A DNA stretch of 64,000 nt from the NCBI RefSeq assembly GCF_003855495.1, contig NZ_CP034086.1, forward strand, positions 2,207,501 to 2,271,500. The letters run 5' to 3'. Origin of the DNA: Methylocystis rosea. Lineage in GTDB: Bacteria; Pseudomonadota; Alphaproteobacteria; Rhizobiales; Beijerinckiaceae. This document shows, one piece after another, positions 8,776 through 15,567 of the stretch (the first letter of the stretch is position 1; each line of letters starts with the position of its first letter). The position numbers were made by a program, and so were the translations under genes. The notes beneath the pieces are model-generated. The model was not told the DNA's origin. It made no database searches and was given only the letters and a program-made list of their open reading frames with translations.

Positions 8776-9528
8776 TCATTCAAATGCCGTTCTCAGATCG
8801 GGTCTGAAAGCATATTTTGACGGAGCATAGGGTAGCGCCCGCGCGAGCGGCAGCTTGGGATCGCGTGACAGTGGAAGATTGAGGACCATGTTCCGTAGCA
8901 CGATGAACGCAGATGCGCCGTCCACAGTGATTTTAAAAGGTTCGCTCCAATATTCTCGATTGCCTTCCTCGTAGCTCCGGAGGCGTTCGCCTGCTAGCAC
9001 CACCTGACAAGAAAGTGGCACGTCCCTGAGAAACGAGTTTGGATGAAAGAATTGGTTTCTCATAAGCAAGCCACTAGGCAGAAGCGCGATCTGATATCCG
9101 AACTGTCGAAATAGCGCGAGATACCCTGCTGAGAACAAAGCTATCTGGTGACGTGAGTTAAGCTGCTTCCTTTGAAAGTCGGCTCGAATGAGGTCGCGAA
9201 GGGAGGCGTCGTAGAATTTGCCCTTCCAGCTATTGCAACCGTGCCCAGGTATTTTTCTTCCTTTGATGACAAGAGGTTTTCGACACATCAGGGTCATTCC
9301 GCTGCGCTCGTTTCGCGGGACAGCATCACGCACATCTAAAGGATCACATGCTAAAGCCTGCTGCGGAATGATATGCTCCAATGAGAATTCGTCGAACCTA
9401 AGTGGCCGACAACAAGCAGGACACAGCAGCAAGTCATTATCTGCGAACCACGGAACCAACGACTTCAAATCGTGCCGCATCTGATGCCAGAGTTTTGCCT
9501 TCAGGTCGGGTAGGTCAATCATGTTCAT
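8776..9528 (-). CDS. HNH endonuclease-domain protein
   Basis: 250 residues from ATG 9528. An N-terminal zinc-binding HNH module is visible: C36-P-A-C39, E51-H52 in SLEHIIPQQAL, a further C82, and C98-N99 in GHGCNSWKGKFYD. The C-terminal half (RQFGYQIALLPSGLL onward) matches nothing I recognise and may bind the target. A longer in-frame start at 9723 exists, but its residues are unlike coding sequence. There is no strong ribosome site before 9528 or the nearby ATG at 9522. Base composition is more A/T-rich than the neighbours and the gene abuts the Mu-like element, so it is probably acquired. It could be a defence or phage nuclease, or part of the element itself. Confidence 0.7.
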   Translation of the reverse strand: MNMIDLPDLKAKLWHQMRHDLKSLVPWFADNDLLLCPACCRPLRFDEFSLEHIIPQQALACDPLDVRDAVPRNERSGMTLMCRKPLVIKGRKIPGHGCNSWKGKFYDASLRDLIRADFQRKQLNSRHQIALFSAGYLALFRQFGYQIALLPSGLLMRNQFFHPNSFLRDVPLSCQVVLAGERLRSYEEGNREYWSEPFKITVDGASAFIVLRNMVLNLPLSRDPKLPLARALPYAPSKYAFRPDLRTAFE

Positions 9529-9719
9529 TGAACGGCAGCCGTGCAGAGGGCTTTGCCCAAAGATTAGGGAAGGCGGCGACAGAATTCGACTACCTCTAAA
9601 CGTTTCCGACCGATCCCTTAACCGAGCGTCGCGGACCTTGCCCGAGGGTGATCGAAACTCTTTCCTTTTCCTACCGCATTCTGGTATCGACATCGCTATT
9701 TGACCGGGATTAGGTGAGA

Positions 9720-10133
9720 TCAACCGGCCGTAGGCGGGAATTTGGCCTTCGAATGCGGGTTTCGCCGCATCGGCGCGGTTCGGCTTTTCTTCTTTGGCGT
9801 ATCGGCCGGCCGCCCTCTCAATACATTCATGTATCGAAAAATCCCCGATTTCGAGGGTGTCCGCTCCCGCGAAAATCGGTCCGCCACGGCTGCCGGCATG
9901 TTCCCGAGAGGCATTTTCCCGAAAATTGATCTAACAAAATCAGCTACGTCCGTATCGATTTCCCACCATGGACGCCGGAATAGAGGGACAGAAGCGGCCG
10001 CTTGAGCCTCGCCGCAGCGACGGCGGGCCGTCAGCAGCTCCTCGTATTCCGCGAGGGGGATGGTCACCATGGCGACATCGCCCACGTTCGCCGCGCCAAG
10101 CGGAAGAGCGCCTTTTCCCGTGGTTTTAGTCAC
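9720..10133 (-). CDS. Phage-associated helix-turn-helix-like protein
   Basis: 137 residues with a GTG start at 10133. Residues 20-40 (VAMVTIPLAEYEELLTARRR) and the later stretch VADRFSRERTPSKSGIFRYM resemble small DNA-binding proteins seen in alphaproteobacterial prophages and integrative elements. In these a PSKS-x-I-x-RY segment follows a short helical domain. The tail is basic (KKKSRTAPMRRNPHSKAK). I cannot name a family with confidence. It is the last phage-like gene on the left, 72 bp after the repeat tail of the protease gene. An alternative start is ATG 10070. Confidence 0.55.
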   Translation of the reverse strand: MTKTTGKGALPLGAANVGDVAMVTIPLAEYEELLTARRRCGEAQAAASVPLFRRPWWEIDTDVADFVRSIFGKMPLGNMPAAVADRFSRERTPSKSGIFRYMNVLRGRPADTPKKKSRTAPMRRNPHSKAKFPPTAG

Positions 10134-10205
10134 CTCAAAAGCCTCTTCAAAGCCTCTCGGAGGCGCGCCCAGGGTCGCGTTCAGCCTATGTCATCCAGGG
10201 CGTTG

Positions 10206-10943
10206 TCACTTCGACGCCACCAGCCTGCCGTTCTCGGAGTCCCACTGAATTCCTAGCCGGGACATGACGCGATGTTGCGCGGAGCAGACATCGGTCGGGA
10301 GCCCGGCGGCGCTCGCCTGCGCCATCTCCTTTCGGAACTCAGCCGCCAATTCGAGACCGCTCCATTCTTCCGGACGCTGCGTCGCCTGCGGTCCGGCCGC
10401 GCTCGCCACCAGCCTGCCGTTCTCCGAGTCCCACTCAATTCCCAGCCGGGACATGACGCGATGTTGCACGGAGCAGACATCGATCGGGAGCCCGGCGGCG
10501 CTCGCCTGCGCCATCTCCTTTGCGAACTCAGCCGCCAATTCGAGACCGCTCCATTCTTCGGGACGCTGCGTCGCCTGCGGTCCGGCCGCGCTCGCCACCA
10601 GCCTGCCGTTCTCCGAGTCCCACTCAATTCCCAGCCGGGACATGACGCGATGTTGCACGGAGCAGACATCGGTCGGGAGCCCGGCGGCGCTCGCCTGCGC
10701 CATGTCCTTTCGGAACTCAGCCGCCAGTTCGAGAGCACTCCAATTTTCGGGACGCTGCGTCGCCTGCGGCCCGGCCGCGCTCGCCACCAGCCTGCCGTTC
10801 TCCGAGTCCCACTCAATTCCCAACCGGGACATGACGCGATGTTGCACGGAGCAGACATCGGTCGGGAGCCCGGCGGCGCTCGCCTGCGCCCTCTCCTTTG
10901 CGAACTCAGCCGCCAGTTCTAGAGCGCTCCAATCTTCGGGACG
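10206..10943 (-). pseudogene. Repeat-tail continuation of the Mu I-like protein after an amber codon
   Basis: This stretch is in the same frame as the protease gene and stays open for about 245 codons after the TAG at 10944-10946. It encodes the remaining 63-residue repeat units, ending in a truncated unit (GRLVAS then K and TGA). At the equivalent position the other units have CAG (Gln), so a single C-to-T change made the stop. No start codon with a ribosome site lies just after the TAG. An internal ATG at 10847 could at most start a 213-residue repeat-only peptide. It is best read as the broken 3' part of one gene, unless the amber is read through. Confidence 0.75.
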
Positions 10944-11145
10944 CTACGTCGCCTGCGGTCCGGCCGCGCTCGCCACCAGCCTGCCGTTCTCCGAGTCCCA
11001 CTCCAATCCTAACCAGGACATGACGCGATGTTGCACGGAGCAGACATCGGTCGGGAGCCCGGCGGCGCTCGCCTGCGCCGTCTCCTTTCGGAACTCAGCC
11101 GCCAGTTCGAGAGCGCTCCAATCCTCGGGGCGCTTCGTCGCTTGT
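10206..11145 (-). repeat. 189-bp (63-codon) tandem repeat, four full units plus one truncated
   Basis: The marker string GACATGACGCG recurs at 10261, 10450, 10639, 10828 and 11017, spaced exactly 189 bp each time. Units are nearly identical in DNA, with a few substitutions (for example R/A in AAEF[R/A]KE, T/I in GLP[T/I]DVCS, W/R in VMS[W/R]LG). Each encodes a 63-residue module that runs RPE-x-WS-x-LELAAEF, then AQASAAGLP, then CS-x-QHRVMS, then EWDSENGRLVAS. The high identity points to recent expansion or gene conversion. Confidence 0.97.
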
Positions 11146-12491
11146 GCGCTCAACTTATTGGCCCGTGTCACCGGGAGGGAAACGCTTGCGCGCAGGGCCG
11201 AGCGCGCTGTGGCCGGCGCGCCTTCGAGCCTCACGCCGCCTTCAGGAAAGAGTTTGCCAAGCACATAATTGGCGTGTTTGTCGACACTTTCAGCTGCGGA
11301 ACTCCGGATATACGACGCGTCGGGCGTAATCCCGGCGGCGAGCAAATCTCTTTCAGTTCGCCATATCTCCAAGAGAAAGAGCTCGTCCCGGTTCACTCGA
11401 CCGATGCTGGATAATTGCTTCACGCGATAATTCAACAAGTCAGAAACCGCGGAGAGCCGAGCGTCGCTCGAATTTCCTACCGCCTTGGGTTGATAGCCGC
11501 GCTCCTCCGGCGCCGCGTCATTTCCGACGGCGCGCGATCTAAGCAATGGCATGGGACGTCGAACAAGAGAGATCGACTTGAGGCGCTTTACCTTTCCGCC
11601 CTGATCGCTGAAAAAGGTCGGCGACACGCTGGTCAGCCTCATGTCGTTGATGATTTGCAATGCGTCAGGCTGCCAATCGATTTTCGCCTCCAATTTTCCG
11701 GTGTTTATGCGAAGCTCGACAATCTCGCCGATCGGCGCCGACGTAACGTCCTCACCATTGTCGATTTGAATATCCGGGCGATGTTCAATGTTTACCGGAA
11801 ATTCGCGATAATCAGGATCGTCGCTGCGCCGCGCCGCCGTGAATGCGTCGCAGATCGCCTTTCCATCGATGTAGAAGATATCCTCCGTTTGCGTCTCGAC
11901 GAAGCCCAGGGCGGCAAAGACGACAACCCACTCGGGCAAAGGCTTCGTCCGCGGCATCGGCGTCGCGATCATTGCATAAATGATGTCTTCCATCTTGGCG
12001 GCAAGCGAAGCGCCGTGCGTCGTTTGCGCGGCAGCGAGCGCGCGCTGGTTCGCGAGCGCGGGTGCCGTGACAAGCGCAACTGCGCGCAACCACTTCGTCT
12101 TTCCTTCAGGCGTATGGAAAAAATCGGGGGAAACGAAGCGATGCGTTCGCTTGCGTAAGACCTCCCTGCCTTGGTCCAGCCAATCGACTTTGCCCTGAAG
12201 TGCGCCATTCTTGACGCTCAGCTCGGTAATCCAACCAACGGCGTCCGCGCGCTCCCCGGTGCTGGCGGCTCTAGGCGTCGAGTGATTTATATCGATCGGA
12301 ATGTCTAGGCCGTCGGCTTCAAAGCGCTCGATAAGCGCCTGAGCGTCCACGTCGTAACTTCTCCCGTCGCGAGTTGCGATGCGCCCCAGCTGAGGGAAAA
12401 TCGTAATCCACGTCGGCGGCTCCGCGCCGGCTTTGGGCAGCGGGGCCGAGACGGAAAGCATGGAGTTGTCCTCGATTAGATCATACATCAT
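10944..12491 (-). CDS. Mu I-like prohead protease/scaffold protein with duplicated protease-like domain
   Basis: 515 residues up to the amber codon. The N-terminal ~160 residues (TWITIFPQLGRIATRDGRSY, IPIDINHSTPRAAS, GWITEL, RFVSPDFFHTPEGKT, RAVALVTAPAL) match the phage Mu I protein family (prohead protease, PF10123-like). The conserved His is in DINHST and the Ser in VSPDF. A second, divergent copy follows at roughly residues 180-340: EWVVVFAALGFVETQT, FPVNIEHRPDI, VSPTFFSDQGG, SISLVRRPM. After a linker the chain enters the 63-residue repeats. The start at ATG 12491 has AAAAGGA nearby and overlaps the Mor-like gene by 11 bp. In Mu, I processes the scaffold and Z is the scaffold; here the repeat tail could be scaffold-like. 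No capsid gene follows. Confidence 0.75.
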   Translation of the reverse strand: MMYDLIEDNSMLSVSAPLPKAGAEPPTWITIFPQLGRIATRDGRSYDVDAQALIERFEADGLDIPIDINHSTPRAASTGERADAVGWITELSVKNGALQGKVDWLDQGREVLRKRTHRFVSPDFFHTPEGKTKWLRAVALVTAPALANQRALAAAQTTHGASLAAKMEDIIYAMIATPMPRTKPLPEWVVVFAALGFVETQTEDIFYIDGKAICDAFTAARRSDDPDYREFPVNIEHRPDIQIDNGEDVTSAPIGEIVELRINTGKLEAKIDWQPDALQIINDMRLTSVSPTFFSDQGGKVKRLKSISLVRRPMPLLRSRAVGNDAAPEERGYQPKAVGNSSDARLSAVSDLLNYRVKQLSSIGRVNRDELFLLEIWRTERDLLAAGITPDASYIRSSAAESVDKHANYVLGKLFPEGGVRLEGAPATARSALRASVSLPVTRANKLSAQATKRPEDWSALELAAEFRKETAQASAAGLPTDVCSVQHRVMSWLGLEWDSENGRLVASAAGPQAT

Positions 12492-13062
12492 CGTGATGCG
12501 TCCTTTTGCGGCCCGTCTTTGCGCCCTTTGACGTCCTCGCGGCATCCTTGTTGGCCACTCTCATAGCGGCAAGCCGGTAGAGGACTGCGCGGCGACAAAT
12601 GCCAGTCTGTTTCGCAAGCTCTGAAGTGCTTAGTCCCTGCGACAAGCCGTCTCTGAGCTTTAGGTAAATCAGCTCGTTTCTCGCCGTCGGAACGTCGAAA
12701 TATTCGCCGAAGCCGCCGATCGTCTCGACGACTTTCAAGGCGCATTCGAGCCCAAGCAGAACAACTAATGGATGTTGGCGGCGCCGACGAAGCGTCTTCA
12801 AAGCGGGGAGATATAGCCGCCGACCGCCGAACTCGCGCGCGATCGCGATTGCCGCGTCTATGCCCGCCGCATCGGCGATGGCTTGCAGTCGTCCAGGGAG
12901 CTTTTGGGCTTCGCGCTTTTTCGTCGGCTTCGGCACGGGCGCTTCGCATTCCTGCGTAACTCTTCTTCGGCACGCGTCGACGAGGAAAAATAGCTCCGAC
13001 GTTCGATCGCTCGCTTCAGCGTGAAAGGTTTCACATGGTGAAACCTTTCCTCCTCTCGTCAC
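12481..13062 (-). CDS. Mor-like (Mu middle/late) transcription activator 2
   Basis: The open frame is up to 193 residues. The recognisable part runs from LPGRLQAIADAAGIDAAIAI through REFGGRRLYLP, HPLVVLLGLECALKVV, and a C-terminal helix-turn-helix LSTSELAKQTGICRRAVLYR. This is the Mor/C layout: dimerisation half, GG-x-x-x-YLP strand, then the HTH. The start is uncertain: GTG 13062 would put an 11-bp-arm palindrome inside the coding region, while GTG 12936 (VPKPTKKREAQ) begins closer to the conserved domain. It overlaps the protease gene by 11 bp, as expected for an activator made just before the morphogenesis genes. Confidence 0.7.
   Translation of the reverse strand: MTRGGKVSPCETFHAEASDRTSELFFLVDACRRRVTQECEAPVPKPTKKREAQKLPGRLQAIADAAGIDAAIAIAREFGGRRLYLPALKTLRRRRQHPLVVLLGLECALKVVETIGGFGEYFDVPTARNELIYLKLRDGLSQGLSTSELAKQTGICRRAVLYRLAAMRVANKDAARTSKGAKTGRKRTHHDDV
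13024..13048. promoter_or_regulatory. Perfect palindromic operator candidate
   Basis: AAAGGTTTCAC-atg-GTGAAACCTTT: two perfect 11-bp arms around a 3-nt centre. It lies between the two Mor-like genes, overlapping the upstream end of the second. The half-site GTGAAA also occurs in the cluster at 13630-13664, upstream of the first Mor-like gene. This arrangement suggests binding of one dimeric regulator, such as the repressor or a Mor-like protein itself. Confidence 0.65.
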
Positions 13063-13092
13063 GAGAATAGGCGGGATGCGCTGGACCGCTGG

Positions 13093-13530
13093 CTACGAAG
13101 ATTTTCTGGCGAGCGCCGTAGAAGCACCAGCTCGTTCATTGCGCAATTTGGCGCGGATGTTTTGAATTGTTCGCTGATGCAAACCGGAGCCGCGTGCAGC
13201 TTCCTTCAGGCTCGCGCCCTTGTCTAGCAGTTCTATTGCCTGGCGGCGCGCCTTCTCACGTGAGCCGGCTTGCCCGAGAGGCAACGTGATTTTCACGCCA
13301 TGATGGGCGCGCCGCCCATCGCCTTCGATACGCGCAGCAAAATAGGCGCAGAGCCCATCGGTCGCCTCACGCCCAATCGATCGCACGAGCCAATGATCGT
13401 TCGGCGCGTGTGCCGGAATATATATCTCGCATCCGCCCCATTCGGCCGCGAGTTTCATGGTCGCATAAAGCCCGATAACAGTTGCGATCTCGGCTTGCAG
13501 GGGCGGAAGGAAGGAATAGTCTTCGGACAT
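13093..13530 (-). CDS. Mor-like (Mu middle/late) transcription activator 1
   Basis: 145 residues. The N-terminal half has LPPLQAEIATVIGLYATMKL followed by AAEWGGCEIYIPAHAP, the GG-x-x-x-YIP strand typical of Mu Mor. Then come HWLVRSIGREATDGLCAYF and a C-terminal helix-turn-helix GASLKEAARGSGLHQRTIQN with a basic tail. Starts at ATG 13530. It precedes a second Mor-like gene by about 30 bp. Operator-like repeats lie ~100 bp upstream. Mu itself has Mor then C, so two activators in series is a known logic for this phage type. Confidence 0.7.
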   Translation of the reverse strand: MSEDYSFLPPLQAEIATVIGLYATMKLAAEWGGCEIYIPAHAPNDHWLVRSIGREATDGLCAYFAARIEGDGRRAHHGVKITLPLGQAGSREKARRQAIELLDKGASLKEAARGSGLHQRTIQNIRAKLRNERAGASTALARKSS

Positions 13531-13629
13531 GCGTATGTCGTCTCTAGCCGCCTAAGCGAGAGCGACGGGTTGCCGCTGTCCTTCCGACAAGCGCGAAGCG
13601 AACGCCTAGGCGCGCCGACAGTGCTGAAA

Positions 13630-13664
13630 GGGTGAACGATTTCACAGGGTGAAGAATTTCACCC
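13630..13664. promoter_or_regulatory. Tandem operator candidates
   Basis: Two adjacent inverted repeats 17 bp apart: GGGTGAA-cgat-TTCAC at 13630-13645 (arms matching in the inner 5 bp) and GGGTGAA-gaat-TTCACCC at 13647-13664 (perfect 7-bp arms). They share the GTGAA/TTCAC half-site with the palindrome at 13024-13048. They lie in the 280-bp gap before the first Mor-like gene, after the RES gene, where a middle promoter would be expected. Confidence 0.6.
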
Positions 13665-13810
13665 GACCCTCTGCCGCCAATCAAGTAGCAGGGTGCGCGG
13701 ATGGGCTTGGGCGAAAAACGGGGAGTGGGTCAGTTTGAATTTCCGCTTTGCGCCAAAAATGGACATTCGTCCGTATAGTGCAGCGGCGGGCCGAATTTCG
13801 TTAAACGCAT

Positions 13811-15277
13811 TTAGAAGTCGGCTTTTCTCTTCTCCCATCTGTGTCGCCGAACCGGGAATTCGTCCGTATCGAATACGACGCGTTTCACACGATGCACCTT
13901 GATGCTGTCACTTAAGATGCGAAGAGTCACTCCGCGTAGGTCGGAATCGACCGCCTCCCAGGGCATCGTTGCTATCGCGGCGAAATCAGGCCATGGGTGG
14001 TCCTTCTCCTTCTTCTCCGTTTCCATGGGCACCGGTGGGACCTCCTCGATCACCGAGTAATCGTGTTCCCATCCGTCCTCCCCGAGTTGTCCGGTCCGCG
14101 CAGTGATCTCCGCGCCCTTGGGGATGTCCATGGCTGCAACGCGTGCCGATTTTTGAAACAGCACGACATTGAGAACATCACCGGCAACCTGAACCGACGG
14201 AAAGAGTATCCCGTCGACGGACAAGGAGGATTCCGTCGCTAAGAAATCGGCGATAGCTTGCGTCGCAAGATACTCGAACGGCTCGTCGTCCGGCATCACG
14301 GGCTGCGTGATGCGTCGGCTCAGCGACCGCAAGAATTGTGCGCGCTCCAGACGGGCTGCGAAGCCAAAATCGAAGATGCTACCCGAAAGCCGCACATCCT
14401 TCAGGGCTGTCAAATCAAGGAGCCGCAGCTTCCGGATGATCTCGAGTTGCGCGACGGCGACCCGGCTACCGACGGGTGGGCGTACTTCCGCAATAGCCGC
14501 TATCGGATCGTTAGCGCCGTAGAACACAGATATGCCGCGCGCATTCATGCGCCCTGCTGCGGCCAAAAACGCAGGAGGGGGGCCGAGGTGCTGATCTGGC
14601 CTACCGAGTGCGGCTTCGAGCTTGTCGTCGGATTGGAAGACGCGTGCACGAAACAGTCTATGGAAATCTGTTCCCGGCCCTGCATCGACGACCAGCGGTC
14701 GGCCATCATGCGTGCGCAGTCCGTCAATGCGATCGAACACTGATGCCAAGTGTGAGGCCGCGGTGCGACTAAAGAAGCGCGCTTCAGTTTTTAGAGCGTT
14801 CTCGAAGTTACGCCATTCCTCTTGCCAAGCGTCATCGCTTACTTGCTTCTCCTCATAGTAGCTCTCATCGGCGAATTCTGTCTCTTCGCCCATCGCAGCG
14901 CTGTCAAAGTCGCTATGCTCATCCTCTAGAATCGCCTGGACGTCTTGAGCCGCCTCTTCCGGAATTTCAGCAGCGTTCATGATCGCGTAGACAACCGGTT
15001 CGCCATGCCGTTCCCATTCGTAGTTCGACTCTCGATCTCGCAATAGGGTATATTCCCAGTCGTCGGGCTGATCCGACGTCCGGAAGTAGTGCTGCTCGAA
15101 CGCCGTCTGGATGCGCTCGGCAATATCACCGACGCTGTAGGAGCGACGCATCTTGCGGCAATAGCTGCACTTTGCCCGCTTACCATTGGAGCGAACTTCA
15201 TCGCTTAGGTAGCGCTCGCCGATGCAAGCAAAGCACATCCGCTTCGCTTTCAACTCGTCGATATCCTCTGAATGCAC
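13811..15277 (-). CDS. RES-domain protein with N-terminal zinc-ribbon-like motif
   Basis: 488 residues from GTG 15277, which sits behind a strong GGAGGA. An ATG at 15367 in frame has no such site. The N-terminus has C15-x2-C18 and C37-x2-C40 (MCFACIGERYL, KCSYCRK), a likely zinc site, then a helical, acidic segment. The RES domain spans about residues 215-315: Arg in FHRLFRARVF, then GRMNARGISVFYGA, Glu in AAIAEVRPPVGSRV, and VAQLEII. RES proteins are toxins or effectors that degrade NAD+ (NAD+ phosphorylase or ADP-ribosyl chemistry). It is last in the block with the GajA/GajB-like genes, on the same strand, so NAD+ depletion as an abortive response is a reasonable inference. Confidence 0.8.
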   Translation of the reverse strand: MHSEDIDELKAKRMCFACIGERYLSDEVRSNGKRAKCSYCRKMRRSYSVGDIAERIQTAFEQHYFRTSDQPDDWEYTLLRDRESNYEWERHGEPVVYAIMNAAEIPEEAAQDVQAILEDEHSDFDSAAMGEETEFADESYYEEKQVSDDAWQEEWRNFENALKTEARFFSRTAASHLASVFDRIDGLRTHDGRPLVVDAGPGTDFHRLFRARVFQSDDKLEAALGRPDQHLGPPPAFLAAAGRMNARGISVFYGANDPIAAIAEVRPPVGSRVAVAQLEIIRKLRLLDLTALKDVRLSGSIFDFGFAARLERAQFLRSLSRRITQPVMPDDEPFEYLATQAIADFLATESSLSVDGILFPSVQVAGDVLNVVLFQKSARVAAMDIPKGAEITARTGQLGEDGWEHDYSVIEEVPPVPMETEKKEKDHPWPDFAAIATMPWEAVDSDLRGVTLRILSDSIKVHRVKRVVFDTDEFPVRRHRWEKRKADF

Positions 15278-15456
15278 AGAGCCTCCTCCGCCTTTTCTGG
15301 GGATAGATTCTCTAAGACGCCGCCCGGCGCCCGAACGGTCTCGGTTCCAAGTTTCCCCTCGGGCCACAGACCGAACAATACACCCTCAGAAATCATGAAA
15401 TAAATTCGAGTCTCGGTGAATGGCGAAAAAAGGTTCAAAAACTCGCGTTCCCGCAA
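15250..15456 (-). CDS. Possible small ORF between helicase and RES gene
   Basis: A frame with normal-looking protein composition lies between the helicase stop and the RES start: FLNLFSPFTETRIYFMISEG, then VLFGLWPEG, then LENLSPEKAEEALCI. It has a TTG at 15456. The frame stays open further upstream to a TGA about 70 bp back (RFWRFLALRERE), with no ATG or GTG start visible. It overlaps the RES gene by 28 bp and contains that gene's ribosome site, so it could couple their translation. The missing standard start makes it either a leader-type ORF or the remnant of a broken gene. No family recognised. Confidence 0.4.
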   Translation of the reverse strand: MREREFLNLFSPFTETRIYFMISEGVLFGLWPEGKLGTETVRAPGGVLENLSPEKAEEALCIQRISTS

Positions 15457-15567
15457 GGCGAGGAAGCGCCAGAAGCGGACGATCCGTCCGACCTTGTTGC
15501 AGTAACAGCCTCCGGTGGAAGCTCAAGCCAAACTGCCGGACGTGACTAAATGACCACAGCGGCCGCC

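Noticed and set aside
10206..11145. A CRISPR-like array
   Set aside because: Units are 189 bp, contiguous and coding, with no spacers and no cas genes nearby.
10264..11268. A 334-codon open frame on the plus strand across the repeat array
   Set aside because: The repeat unit is 189 bp, a multiple of 3, so one stop-free unit keeps any frame open. The minus strand carries the real protein, in frame with the protease gene.
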